DNA of 64,000 nucleotides, taken from assembly GCA_029582155.1 (NCBI GenBank), contig CM055898.1, forward strand, positions 30,569,745 to 30,633,744, in the 5' to 3' direction. The position numbers and the translations under genes are program-made. This stretch comes from Panopea generosa (taxonomy: Eukaryota > Mollusca > Bivalvia > Adapedonta > Hiatellidae). The notes under the pieces were generated by a model. It searched no databases, had not been told where the DNA came from, and saw nothing but the letters and a program-made list of their open reading frames with translations. Position 1 is the stretch's first letter, and each line of letters begins with the position of its first letter. This document shows positions 24,247 through 37,399 of the stretch, piece after piece.

Positions 24247-26713
24247 AATTTCGTTGATGATAGGTTTATGTTTACGACTCTGAAGGTTGGTGGTAGATTG
24301 CTATTTACGTTTCTGGAGGTTGATGGTAGGTTGCTATCTAAGACTCTGGAGGTTGATGATATGTTGCTATCTTAGAATCTGGAGGTTGATGGTATGTTAC
24401 TATCTAAGACTCTGGAGGTTGGTGGTAGGTTGCAGTCTACAACTCAGGAGGCTGATGATAGGTTGCTATCTAAGAATCTGGAGGTTGATGGAATGTTACT
24501 ATCTAAGACTCTGGAGGTTGGTGGTAGGTTGCAATCTACAACTCTGGAGGTTGATGATAGGTTGCTACCTAAGACTCTTGAGGTTGATGATAGGTTGCTA
24601 TCAAAGAATCTGAAGGTTGATTGTAGGTTGCTATCTAAGACTCTGGAGGTTGATGGTAGGTTATTATCAGGTTGATTGTAGGTTGCTATCTAAGACTCTG
24701 GAGGTTGATGATAGGTTACTATCTAAGACTCTGGAGGTTGGTGGTAGGTTGCAGTGTACAACTCTGGAGGTTGATGATAGTTTGCTATCTAAGAATCTGG
24801 AGGTTGATGGAATGTTACTATCTAAGACTCTGGAGGTTGGTGGTAGGTTGCAATCTACAACTCTGGAGGTTGATGATAGGTTGCTACCTAAGACTCTTGA
24901 GGTTGATGATAGGTTGCTATCAAAGAATCTGAAAGTTGATTGTAGGTTGCTATCTAAGACTCTGGAGGTTGATGATAGGTTACTATCTAAGACTCTGGAG
25001 GTTGATGATAGGTTGCTTTCTAAGAATCTGGAGGTTGGTGGTAGGTTGCTATCTACAACTCTGGAGGTTGATGATAGGTTACTATCTAAGACTTTGGAGG
25101 TTGATGATAGGTTACTATCTAAGACTCTGGAGGTTTATGATAGGTTGCTTTCTAAGAATCTGGAGGTTGGTGGTAGGTTGCTATCTACAACTCTGGAGGT
25201 TGATAATAGGTTACTATCTAAGACTCTGGAGGTTGATGATATGTTGCTATCTACAACTCTGGAGGTTGATGGTAGGTTGCTATCTACAGCTCTTGAGGTT
25301 AATGGTAGGTTGCTATCTAAGAATCTGGAGGTTGATGGAATGTTACTATCTAAGACTCTGGATGTTGGTGGTAGGTTGCAATCTACAACTCTGGAGGTTG
25401 ATGATAGGTTACTATCTAAGACTCTGGAGGTTTATGATAGGTTGCTTTCTAAGAATCTGGAGGTTGGTGGTAGGGTGCTATCTACAACTCTGGAGGTTGA
25501 TGATAGGTTACTATCTAAGACTCTGGAGGTTGATGATATGTTGCTATCCACAACTCTGGAGGTTGATGGTAGGTTGCTATCTACAGCTCTTGAGGTTAAT
25601 GGTAGGTTGCTATCTACAGCTCTGGAGGTTGATGGTAGGTTGCTAACTAAGACTCTGGAGGTTGATGAAAGGTTTCTATCATCAACTCTGGAGGTTGATG
25701 GTAGGTTGTTATCTACAGCTCTGGAGGTTGATGGTAGGTTGCTATCTAAGACTCTGGAGGTTGATGGTAGGTTGCTATCTACAACTCTGGAGGTTGATGA
25801 TAGGTTGCTATATACAGCTCTGGAGGTTGATGGTAGGTTGCTATCTAAGAATCTGGAGGTTGATGGTAGGTTGCTAACTAAGAATCTAGAGGTTGATGGT
25901 AGGTTGTTATCTACAGCTCTGGAGGTTGATGGTAGGTTGCTATCTAAGACTCTGGAGGTTGATGGTATGTTGCTATCTACAACTCTGGAGGTTGATGATA
26001 GGTTGCTATATACAGCTCTGGAGGTTGATGGTAGGTTGCTATCTAAGAATCTGGAGGTTGATGGTAGGTTGCTAACTAAGAATCTGGAGGTTGATGATAG
26101 GTTGCTATCTACAACTCTGAAGGTTGATGCTATCTAAGACTGGAGGTTGATGATAGGTTGCTATCAACAACTCTGGAGGTTGATGGTAGGTTGATATCTA
26201 CAACTCTGGAGGTTGATGATAGGTTGCTATCTATTACTCTAGAGGTTGATGGTAGGTTACTTTCTAAGACTCTGGAGGTTGATGATAGGTTGCTATCTAT
26301 AACTCTGGAGGTTGATGATAGGTTGCTATCTACAACTCTGGAGGTTGATGCTATCTAAGACTGGAGGTTGATGATAGGTTGCTATCAACAACTCTGGAGG
26401 TTGATGGTAGGTTGATATCTACAACTCTGGAGGTTGATGATAGGTTGCTATCTATTACTCTGGAGGTTGATGGTAGGTTGCTATCTAAGACTCTTGAGGT
26501 TGATGATAGGTTGCTATCTACAACTCTGGAGGTTGATGCTATCTAAGACTGGAGGTTGATGATAGGTTGCTATCAACAACTCTGGAGGTTGATGGTAGGT
26601 TGATATCTACAAATCTGGAGGTTGATGATAGGTTGCTATCTATTACTCTGGAGGTTTATGGTAGGTTGCTTTCTTAGACTCTGGAGGTTGATGATAGGTT
26701 GCTATCTAAGACT
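24247..26713. repeat. 33-bp tandem repeat, about 74 copies
   Basis: Units of 33 bp carry GGAGGTTGATGATAGGTTGC followed by TATCTAAGACTCT or variants (ACAACTCT, ACAGCTCT, AGAATCT). The period is divisible by three, so two plus-strand frames stay open over long stretches. One is 506 codons (24617-26137, reading LEVDDRLLSKT) and the other reads RLMIGCYLRLW (24936-25646). That argues for a satellite and not a gene. Near the right end, a deleted unit (GATGCTATCTAAGACTGGAGG minus the usual middle) recurs at 26126, 26347 and 26535, marking higher-order repeats of 221 and 188 bp. Edge units are more diverged than central ones. Confidence 0.95.
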
Positions 26714-28159
26714 TATGGCAAATATGTTGAGAGCCTCCTGGAAGATTGAATTAATTCAAATGAGTTATTTCGTTTATAAAAGTGTTAATTAGTGTTGTTA
26801 TTATGTGAAAGCTAGGTCTGGGATCGTGTTATATTCTTAGACCTGAACTCAAGAATAACTTCTGAAAAATACACTTAGAGACCATTTTCGGAGGTCAAAA
26901 TTTGCATGCATGTAAGGACACATAATATATGTTCAAATAAACTCTCACAATTATTCCATCTGTCATGGTAAACTAGATATATCTAAGGTTCAAATTCAAA
27001 TTTCCAAGCTCAAGTCTTAGAATATTCTCAATAATGATTGGCAAGTATCACTCCAGATGGTTTAGTATTACGAGATGATATTTTTGCTAATATTTAGATT
27101 ACAAAAAAGCGGAAATGGAAACAGCACTTGATTCTTTCATGAGGTATATTTATGAATTTATAATAATATTAAAAAAAAAAGAAATGATGTTGAATATTTC
27201 TATGAAATGCCGCTTTAACACACGTTAATGTTGAAAAACTCTCTAAGTGTATATAAAGGCCTTTATCTTCTGTTTTTTACCTTGAAATCTGTACTTTCGT
27301 TTTCCGATTTTCATACACACGAAACAGAAAGTAAACTTTACAGAATTAACACACATGTTCAAATTCAAACCTACCTTCGGTTTGAGTGAGTGTTTCCTGC
27401 AAACAAGTTGACACGCGCAGATGTGCACATGTACACAAACGTTATCAACAAAAAAAAGCCGCCAGTCCGGATATGAAAAAAAACCCACTTGTCATCATTT
27501 TCGTTTTCGAAAAGTATAGCCTACGAGCAATTTGCAAGATGATACGTGCATGCACTTTTGGTTATTTGCTGCAACGTGCATTTCGATTCCGAACACGACC
27601 ATTTCCGTTTCGACATTCTCTAGAAAAAAAGAGTTAAATATTGAGCTGTCTCATGGTATGAGGTGCATGCATTCTGGGTGAAAATGCATGTTTGAAGACC
27701 TGGCCCCAGTACCACTTAACATCTCAACTTGAGATATTCCTCAACCCAACTTTTTGAAATGCTATAATTTCCATCTACATTGATCATTTTGAATGGTATC
27801 CTTTACCAATGATTAAAGATTTATTCTGATTTCAATTATGTGTGGTCATTAAATAGATCGTGAGTTCAAATAGTAATTTAGAAAAAAAAATATTTTTTTG
27901 GTTAAGGAAAATCTCAACTGTTTTTTATATTAAAATTAGATATATCAAGCATACATTAATGTAATTGCTTTTGATATGTTTTGAGATTTATAACAGCCGA
28001 AACCTCTAATTCGTACTTTTAATCGTTAACTTGACGGAAATTATCGAACACCTTTCGGTCGGTGGTATAAATATGTATATGGGTAAAGGATATTTTGTTT
28101 GGGAATATGAGAAGTCGTATAGGAAAAAAAGCAGTGTTTCTAGTGAAATAAAAAAAAAG
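26714..28159. other. No gene recognised
   Basis: AT-rich sequence. Short overlapping open frames of about 80 codons at 27243-27488 (minus) and 27386-27637 (plus) have no recognisable domain. Confidence 0.5.
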
Positions 28160-28250
28160 CAACATAATTGTTTGTCACGAGATTCGAACCCCCGAACGCC
28201 TAAGCGATAATTCGCAGACCTATAAATGTGATATGTAGGAATGCAACAAG
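28160..28250 (-). mobile_element. tRNA-like fragment (minus strand)
   Basis: On the minus strand GGGGGTTCGAATCTCGTG (28177-28194) is a B-box and T-loop-like block preceded by GCTTAGGCG. No complete cloverleaf forms, so this is probably the head of a tRNA-derived repeat. Confidence 0.4.
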
Positions 28251-28674
28251 ATAAGCGATATAAATCGTTATAAAACTTTACATTTAACCGCTTACCAGGT
28301 TTTAATCGATGATACCCGGAAATTTTCATTGGATATAACCGAAATCAAATACTAAGATACTAATCATTTGCATTATTCCACGGGTGAGGTCGAAATTGAA
28401 TATCGGCGATAATAGCGAGTCTTTATACATGTCATTTATTTTTACGGCAAACAACGCTTTTTTGTACCAATAGTTATGATCCAGATAGTCACAGTGTATG
28501 CTTGATATAACAATCATACCAGTTAGTTATTAAATCAAAAAGGCAGAACTTATTAGTTATGTCGCTTTACGGGACGTTTTGAACAAAAGCACGTCATTAT
28601 TTACGTCAATCGTTTTTTTTCCCCATCAGTTTTAGGCCTTTGTAGTTTGTTTTTTTTGCAAATACAATTAACCT
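28251..28674. other. No recognisable feature
   Basis: AT-rich unique-looking sequence. Short minus-strand open frames only. Confidence 0.5.
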
Positions 28675-28870
28675 GGAGAGCTTGATCTAGTGGTAACACA
28701 TCGGAACCCTGGTCATGGGTTCGTGGGGCCGATCCTCTGCCAGTGACGTGGTATGTGTCCTTGAGCAAGACACTTCATCAGCATAAGATTACTGGTACTA
28801 CCCAGGGAGATTTGTCTAAGTTGTCTAAGTTGTTAAAACTTGTCTGACAGTCGATGTAAAATAAATATAT
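28675..28870 (+). mobile_element. tRNA-derived SINE, family B
   Basis: The head has GAGCTTGATCTAGTGGTAAC (A-box region) and GGGTTCGTGGGGCCGATCC (B-box region), then TGTGTCCTTGAGCAAGACAC, GGTACTACCCAGG and TTTGTCTAAGTTG, and it ends near TCGATGTAAAATAAATAT. The same block order appears at 55573-55785 and, inverted, at 40345-40525. Confidence 0.75.
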
Positions 28871-29308
28871 TTAGCTTGTTAAGTGCTAAATATCAAAGAT
28901 GATTTATAAAGACATGTATTTATTAATCTCTATAACAAACCGACACTTCAAAACATACATACATTGTGAATAAAAAAAAGAAGAAAAATAACAGTCAACA
29001 TATTTCACAAAACTTAGAAAAAAAACACTCACAAACACAACAGGTATTATTTATTACGCTTCGCTATCGTAATTTATAAAATAAATGTCTCGTTTTATAC
29101 ATTCGTCTTATTTATAAACTAAAACTTGACCGTCAGTACGTGTATCAAAGCCGTTCATGGAGACTGTGTTCTGTGTACGCTCCATTGAAAATGAAACTTA
29201 AAATTACAAATTATTCGGTCAAGGATATGTACACCCAGTGTCTGCTGAATGTACAAGCGTGTGCGAAAGTTCATTTTATAATCAGGTCAACCTCGCCCCT
29301 AAAAACAT
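28871..29308. other. No recognisable feature
   Basis: AT-rich unique-looking sequence with A runs; no open frame. Confidence 0.5.
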
Positions 29309-29522
29309 AATAAAACGACAACACAAAAATAAATCCACAACAACACACCAAACAACAACATACTCAACAACAACACACCCAACAACAACAAACTAAACAA
29401 CAACATACCCAACAAGAACACATTCAACAACAACACACTAAACAACACACCCAACAAGATCACACTAACAACAACAACATCCCAACAACAACACACCCAA
29501 CAACACACACAACAACACACCC

Positions 29523-29574
<52 letters not shown>

Positions 29575-29755
29575 CACCGAACAACAACATACCCAACAAC
29601 ACATCCGACAACAACAACATACCCAACAACAACATACCCAACAACACACCAAACAATAACACACCCAATAACAACATAGCCAACAACAACAACATACTCA
29701 ACAACAACACACCTAACAACAACAACATCCCAACAACAAAACACCCCATCAAAAC
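29309..29755. repeat. CAACA-rich simple repeat with a pure (AAC)n core
   Basis: Words CAACAACACACC, CAACAACATACCC and AACAACAAC alternate, with a pure AAC run at about 29520-29573. Minus-strand frames reading long C, V or L tracts are artefacts. Confidence 0.93.
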
Positions 29756-29822
29756 AGAATATTTCAGCTCAGTTGCAGAGTAAGCTCTGAAATATGAATC
29801 GCTCTAAAGTCCGTTTATGGGT

Positions 29823-29912
29823 AGAGAGACTATAAAGTCGATCCTGGAATCACTCCCGTGACCTCTGGTATAAACGGCCAGCACTCTATCCACTGCTCTA
29901 CAACCCATATTA
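29823..29912 (-). mobile_element. tRNA-like sequence (minus strand), probably a SINE head
   Basis: On the minus strand GGGTTGTAGAGCAGTGGATA (A-box region) is followed by GAGTGCTGGCCGTTTATACC and GGTCACGGGAGTGATTCC. The B box is altered relative to GGTTCGAATCC, and the acceptor arms do not pair well. A functional tRNA is unlikely. Confidence 0.5.
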
Positions 29913-30255
29913 GTATTGTCTATACAATAATACTAATAAATATTGTTTGATAATTACATTTGCTAACTCCATCGTATCTTTGTTTTTCAGCCTAAAATGA
30001 ATGTCAACTGACATAGTATTGTTTAAGTTTCTATTGTTGGAAGTTGATTAGCTGTCATCTAGTATCATAATTGTTAATTATGATTAAATTAAAATAAAAT
30101 AGTGTTTGTATGAAATACTAAACTTATGTTAACCCCCATCTTTAAAGTCAGTAGTACCAGTATAATATTTTTGAAAATACAGACCACCCTTGGGACCAGG
30201 CAAAAGTGGTCTTAATAGCGGGGTGTTCTTTACTTTTACTATGTGTTATTGAGTC
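29913..30255. other. No recognisable feature
   Basis: AT-rich unique-looking sequence. Confidence 0.5.
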
Positions 30256-30620
30256 GCCCATGCTTTAAATAGCTTCTGCGCATGGGCTACAGGAAGTCGA
30301 AACTACGGTGGTGAAAAGTCGAATATCGAAACAACAATGGTGAAAAGTTGGTACTACGATAGTGAAAAGTCGAAACTATGATGGTGAAAAGTTAAAATGT
30401 CGATAAAACGATGGTGAAAAGTCAAAATATCGAAAAAAAATTATGAAATGTTGAAACTACGATGTTGAAAAGACGAAACTACGATGATGAAAAGTCGAAA
30501 CTACGATGTGGAAAGTTGAAACTACGACGATGACAAATCGATACAACGATGATGAAAAGTTGAAACTACGATGTCGAAAAGTAGATCGGAAAAACGATGG
30601 TGAAAAGTCGAAACTAAGTT
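30256..30620. repeat. One-sided array of the foldback 21-22-bp unit, with hairpin flank
   Basis: About 14 units related to GTGAAAAGTCGAAACTACGA occur in one orientation. The left flank is a hairpin (GCCCATGC at 30256-30263 with GCATGGGC at 30280-30287) followed by ACAGGAAGTCGAA. The word GCGCA, then ACAGGAAGTYGAA, also borders the inner array of the foldback element near 5832-5850. The same unit and flank are therefore shared between the two sites. Confidence 0.8.
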
Positions 30621-30789
30621 ACCATTCAATACGAATGCGTGCAGTATCATAAATCATGGTATACTTTCATATTGTCTCTAGGTATCTACAGAGGAAGAAC
30701 GTATGATAATGTTGCGGAGAAACCTTCGGGTTTCACGATCTAGCTTTATGTTTTTGTCACCCGATGAAAATTAATTAGATGGATACAAA

Positions 30790-31775
30790 CGACATCTAAT
30801 ACAGGTATTTTCCAAACCATCTCCACGTTTACTGACGTCTAATACAGGAATTCCCCCAAGCCATCTCCACTTTTACGGACGTCTAATACAGGAATTCCCC
30901 CAAGCCATCTCCACTTTAACTAACGTCTTATACAGGTATTTCCCAAACCATCTCCACTTGAATGAAGTCTTATACAGGAATTCCCCAAGCCATCTCCACT
31001 CTCGCTGACGCGAATACAGGTATTTCCCAATCCATTTCCACTTGAATGACGCCTTATACAGGAATTCCCCAAGCCATCTCAACTTTTACTGACGCCGAAT
31101 ACAGGTATTTCCCAATCCATCTCCACTTGAATGACGTCTCATACAGGAATTCCCCCAAGCCATCTCCACTTTTACTGACGCCGAATACAGGTATTTCCCA
31201 ATCCATCTCCATTTGAATGACGTCTTATACAGGAATTCCCCCAAGCCATCTCCACTTTTACTGACGTCTAACACAGGAATTCCCCCAAACCATCTCCACT
31301 TTTACTGACGTCTAATACAGGTATTTCCCAAATCATTTCCACTTGAATGACGTCTTATACAGGAATTCCCCCAAGCCATCTCCACTCTCACTGACGCCGA
31401 ATACATGTATTTCCCAAGTCATCTCTACTTGAATGACGTCTTATACAGGAATTCCCCCAAGCCATCTCCACTCTCACTGACGCCGAATACAGGTATTTCC
31501 CAAGTCATCTCCACTTGAATGACGTTTTATACAGGCATTCCCCCAAGCCATCTCCACTCTCACTGACGCCGAATACAGGTATTTCCCAAGTCATCTCCAC
31601 TTGAATGACGTCTTATACAGGAATTCCCCTAAGCCATCTCCACTCTCACTGACGCCGAATACATGTATTTCCCAAGTCATCTCCATTTGAATGACGTCTT
31701 ATACAGGAATTCCCCCAAGCCATCTCCACTATCACTGTCGCCGAATACAGGTATTACCCAATCCATCTCCACTTT
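30790..31775. repeat. 42-44-bp tandem repeat arranged as dimers, about 23 copies
   Basis: TACAGG recurs at 30843, 30887, 30931, 30973, 31015 and 31057 and onward at 42-44 bp. Two monomer types tend to alternate: TACAGGAATTCCCCCAAGCC and TACAGGTATTTCCCAAWCC. This makes dimers of about 84 bp, each usually with one GAATTC site. Minus-strand open frames are artefacts of the 42-bp period. Confidence 0.93.
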
Positions 31776-31904
31776 CTTTGATACTGGCAACAGTAGTTCC
31801 TACTTCCGTTGCGCGTTTGTCCCCGTAAATATGAATGCGTGTAGTATAAAATAAGCTTCACACTCTTCCTCTTTAAAAAACTATAGGGACAATATGAAAA
31901 TATA

Positions 31905-32262
31905 CAATAATAACTGATATCTGCATATGGCCATAGTTACTGATATATGTAGCATGCAGAAATTGCCATATTAACTGATATCTGTATATTGTCATATTTA
32001 CTGATATGCGTATCATCCGGACTTTGCCCTATCAACTGATATCTGTATATTGTAATATTAACTGGTATCCGTATATTGTCACGGTCATATCAACTGATAT
32101 CTGTTTATTGTCATATTAACTGATATCTGTATATTATCATAGTCATATTAACTGATATCTGTATATTGTCATATTAACTGGTATCCGTATATTTTTACGG
32201 TCATATCAACTGGTATCTGTATATTGCCACAGTCATATGAACTGATATCCGTATATTGCCGT
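31905..32262. repeat. Degenerate 26-34-bp tandem repeat
   Basis: The words AACTGATATCTGTATATTG and TCATATTAACTG recur about ten times, with insertions of GTCACGG or CATAGTC between units. Confidence 0.85.
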
Positions 32263-32344
32263 ATTCGACGTCCTTGGTTTTACAATGTTTTGTGTTGTAT
32301 CTTAGGACAACGTCATAAGTGGCATTCTCCTTCATAAAGTTGAC

Positions 32345-32415
32345 ACTACAAGGTATCGAACTCGTATAAAACCGCACTCGAAGTGGGTACTCTCCAACCA
32401 GACCATCTCGGTGAA
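32345..32415 (-). mobile_element. tRNA-like fragment (minus strand)
   Basis: Minus strand: TCACCGAGATGGTCTGGTTGG (A-box-like), ending with GAGTTCGATACC (B-box-like), at normal tRNA spacing. The stems pair poorly, so it is probably a SINE head or tRNA pseudogene. Confidence 0.45.
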
Positions 32416-32780
32416 CTCAGTATTTAAAAGATATTAATAAATATATTATATTTAAAAAAATATATCAACATCCTTTGTTTCGGAATCCGATTTTCGTCAC
32501 GCTCAAATGATTCTTGACTAATTTGCCATGTGATTTAGGCGACATCTGTAGCTAGATGAATCACGCCATTGCCTGGGTGAAGTAAGGACACCTGAAGTAT
32601 CTGCTCCTCACATCTACTGCTCATCGGCGGCAGATTTATGGGTGATATTTAAATTATTAAAATACTTCGTGTGCATCTCTAGTGACGAAAGGTGAAATAG
32701 CTTTTATCTAGGTCAGCGATTGTCCGATACGCCTTCAATACGAAACTTAACAAACTGAATATATATCTGTATGTCTCTGT
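32416..32780. other. No recognisable feature
   Basis: AT-rich spacer before a long microsatellite block. Confidence 0.5.
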
Positions 32781-33300
<520 letters not shown>

Positions 33301-33302
<2 letters not shown>

Positions 33303-34756
33303 TGCTAATATTTGTATTGAATGTAAACAGATTTGGCAGATCATTAACAACTTTATGTATGCTATTAAGTTTCAGAAAAAATAGAAATGAAGTGAGTAAT
33401 CGAAAAAGAGAAAAGTGGATAAAGTTTTGTATCTGTTATATGAATTCACACAATATTACTCATTAGCATTTATGGCCATGTTTTGAAAGGCATGGATAAA
33501 ATTGAAAGACGGGCTGATCTCACCACGTAAATTGTATCAACCTTGTTAGTTCGATAGACTTACATGTTTTGGCAGAAGCAATCAAATGATGCTATTTGAT
33601 TCGTGAGCTATACAACCAAGAGAAAACTAATGCTAAACTGACTTTCCAGGAAGTGCATTCAAAGTTGCCCTCCTTTCTCACCAATGCTAGTTTTGATATC
33701 TATACCAAGACCGGCAAAACGCTTCCATTTCACCATCAAGAGTAACCAATACAGAATATGATTTGTGCTTCAGGAACAATGACTTAAAACATTTGTTTCG
33801 AGTCAAAAGAAGTCACAGTTTATAAATAGTGTGTCATATAGATTATATAAAGGTTGTAATATTTTACAGTTTGGACAATAATGTACAATGTATATATATT
33901 GAGCGGCATTTCTAACTTATGTGTTTGGCGAGTAAAACTATCAATCAGAAGAAAAAAAACAGACTCAAAAGGTATACACAGTTGCTTACCTTTTTTCTAC
34001 GGTAAAATGATTCTGGCACTTAAAAAAGTCCTATCTACTTTGGTTTGGAATATTTTTTATAGGGGCTGTGATACTTTTCTGCAGATGAGTATGCGGCAAA
34101 AGCTGGCATAGCATATGCTGCAATAAGACGTCACCGGTGTTAAACACGTGACTTTACCATGGAAATCCAACAAGGAACACAATTCAAAGGTGTAGTGAGA
34201 CCTGAATAGTACTGAGACGCACAAACCGACGATGACACCCAGTTTATGTGTAGCTACTCGGACTAGACAGCGATGGATGACTTTTCAGATGAAATGATGA
34301 CGAGGTCATGAGAAAATATGCGGAGATGTTAAGTCCAAGGCAACCGAATATAATTGAGATTAAAAACACTGTCCTTTCCGTCAAAAAGACGACCACCGCA
34401 AATCCCTTGACTGTCTGTGCGTGAGAAAGCCATCTTGCACGCAAAGTGATTTTAAATGGGTTTCAATATTTTTGGGCTATTCTTTATCATGTACTATCAA
34501 GGCATATCATAACACTAATATAAATGCTTTGAAAGAATTGATGACGGTGTGAATTATTTTAACGTGTCGCTAAACTTTACGTGCCGGGCAATACATATTG
34601 CACTGTGAACAAGCAAGGTCAATCAGCTGAAGACATTTTTCTGGTTTCACTCACGATTTGGTACGTGCGCATGTGCATTGATGCATGAGTGATTGAGTAT
34701 GTCTGCGTGTGCGCGAGGGTGTATTTGTATGTAAATATGTATACATGGGAGAGAGA
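33301..34756. other. No gene recognised; one 52-codon open stretch
   Basis: The plus frame at 33590-33745 is open and of ordinary composition. It reads CYLIRELYNQEKTNAKLTFQ and onward and ends in TAA. It could be a fragment of a decayed mobile-element ORF, but I do not recognise it. Other frames of 60-76 codons (33881-34111, 34244-34444) are also unrecognised. Confidence 0.35.
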
Positions 34757-34863
34757 GGAAGGAAGGAAGGAAGGAAGGAAGGAAGGAAGGAAGGAAGGAA
34801 GGAAGGAAGGAAGGAAGGAAGGAAGGAAATAAGGAAGGAAGGAAATAAGGAAGGAAGGAAGGA
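34757..34863. repeat. (GGAA)n microsatellite
   Basis: About 26 GGAA units with two AAAT interruptions. Confidence 0.97.
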
Positions 34864-35369
34864 GAGAACATAACACTAAATAACGACATACCAATATGAC
34901 TCATAGATACACCTATATACAGCGATAAGAAAAGCCACCCAGAACGGACCGATGAGAAAAACGATAACGGTGTTGTATTTTATGATAGCATCCCGTCTTA
35001 AAAATTGGTAGTCTCTGGTCATACTATACCCTAATATAGGTAACAAATGTCAACCGATACATATTGTGCACCGAAACATGCACACACATCCGCTCCTTCA
35101 CCCGGTGGCACGCGATCCCGGGAATAGCCCGTGTTTTAGATATGATACCGGCAGGCAGTGCTTTGTCTTTGTCACCTCGGTTTCTGCTGATTATCTGAAA
35201 TATGAGCACGTGATTTCTGGTAGAATGCATTGCACGATATCCAGGGTTAAGTAGGCATTATCCTGTCAATGACATAGATTGTCGACTGTCCACTGGCGCC
35301 AGGTAAGTGCCTATTTGTGCGTGGTGTAGTTCTGACTCCGAAATGACACATTGTCTCCCAATATCTTAA
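34864..35369. other. No gene recognised
   Basis: Mixed-composition unique-looking sequence. Short open frames on both strands at 35024-35254 have no recognisable domain. Confidence 0.45.
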
Positions 35370-35968
35370 ATTATAGTTACTATGTCAAATGTAAAAGAAC
35401 GTCACAGTTCCGTTTCCATGATGACAATATGACATAATGTTATAGTTTCAGTATAATGTCAAGTTACGTTTTAGTATGGCCCAAAAATACTATAACCGTG
35501 CCAGTATAACAAAATGTCGTAGTTACGTTTCAGTATGGCATGAAATACCTAGTTACGTTTCAATATGACTTAATGTCATAGTTGCGTTTCTGTATGGCAT
35601 AAAATACCAAAAGCTCGTAGTTACGTTTCAGTATGGCATAAAAATATCACAGAAACCGTTTCAGTATGTTATAATGTCGTAGTTACGTTTCAGTATGGCA
35701 TAAGAATAATATAATAACCGTTTCAGTATGTTATAATGTCATAACGTTTCAGTATGGCATAAGAATAATATAGTTACCGTTTCAGTATGTTATAACGTCA
35801 TAACGTTTCAGTATGGCATACGAATAATATAGTTACCGTTTCAGTATGTTATAATGTCATAGTTACGTTTCAGCAGGGCATAACAATGCCATATTTTTCA
35901 TTTCAGTATGACATGATGGCATAATTACGTTTCAGTTTGGCATAATGTCATAGTTAAATTTCAGTATT
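35370..35968. repeat. Degenerate tandem repeat of about 33 bp, partly as dimers
   Basis: The words GTCATAGTTACGTTTCAGTA and TGGCATAAAAATA recur about sixteen times. In 35650-35860 a dimer of about 68 bp (GTTACGTTTCAGTATGGCAT, then AAGAATAATATAGTTACCG) is better conserved than the edges. Confidence 0.85.
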
Positions 35969-37399
35969 CGCACATAGCTGTGGTAACACCAAAATCTTTT
36001 TTTTTTAATTGTACCCAGTCTTTGACATTGTCAATGACTTTATTACATTTTTTAAATGTCTCTGACACTATTAAAGAGGTTTTAACTAGTTGTCACAATA
36101 GTATTTACGAATATAATTTAAAATTCATATAAATATACGCTATAAGTGCACTTTATTTATTGGTTAGTAATCTGGGAATAATTGATATTGCGCACAAGCT
36201 TTGATGTTATTGTTGTTTTGTGTGTGCGTGTGTGTATGTACAAATCATTACATCGCCGTGTATGACTATTATGCCGTTATAATCATATACTTGTATGTGT
36301 GACTCATAGTTAAGATGAGATGCCTAACCTTTTTTCCGTTCATTTTTTTCTTCTTTTATTTATTCAATAATAATAATAATAATGCCCACATACCAGTGTG
36401 TTCACATACCATAATAGCTTAACTGAAAAAACAGGCTTTGTTCATCTGTTTTTTGTTCATAAACGATGTTAATGAAACATCAACGGTCTTAAAAAAACGT
36501 TTGAAAATCACTGACTCTGAGTGACACCTATGTCTCGGTCACTGCGTCTCTATAGCAACGTCTAGATTGGAGAAATAAACGTGGTTCTCCGTTAATTACC
36601 TTAATTACCTGTGACACTGGTTAAATGGTGTGCAAGAATGATAATCTCGCTAATCTGTTAAAAATCTTTATTTACGTTGAGTTTGATCATCAGTAATACT
36701 TTTGGTGGATTTCGTGAGAATCCTCAATCTAAAAGTAACCTTTCGGAGCGTATCGCTGTTAGACCTTTTACTGTCTTTGTGTTGTAGGATTATATATGTT
36801 AAATATTCTTAAAAAAATAAAATAAAAATTGAATGCTTGATATGCGAAAATGACATTTAAATCCACACATTGGTGATAACACGGTGCGTTAAACTGCTAT
36901 TGGGTTTAAATGTCTTTGTGTTTAGTTAAAAAATATATTCATAATCGCTAACTTGACTCATTGCGTTCACTCGAAAATTAAAAGATACACTTCATAAAAA
37001 AAGTCCATTCTTTAACTTAAAGCAGTAAAATTAGCTTTTTTTTTTAGATTTAAGCCTTCGGTATGTTTTATGTTTTATTTAATAATACATAAGACCGAAT
37101 GGTCTGTCAGTACACGCAGAATATATAATGTATTTAAACAAGGACTTATGTATAAATCCTTGGTTTAAATAAATATCAAACAACCAATGGCATCAATACA
37201 GCAAACTAAGCCAAATTGATAATTGCAACAATACATAATTTATTATATCAAAACTGATTTAGATAAATTAAGAAATATTATTGATACGTTGATTTTACAA
37301 TAACTTACGTCGAGAGTTAAGAACACAACTTACTTACTGGATATATAAAAAGTGTAATGTTCTAATAATAAAGGGAACTTCACCACTTTATCTTCGAGT
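35969..37399. other. No gene; short AAT microsatellite
   Basis: Unique-looking AT-rich sequence with a short AAT run at about 36368-36383. No supported open frame or RNA gene. Confidence 0.5.

Noticed and set aside
24617..26137. 506-codon gene encoding an 11-residue repeat protein
   Set aside because: It coincides with a 33-bp satellite, a second frame is also open over long stretches, and there is no non-repeat domain or start context.
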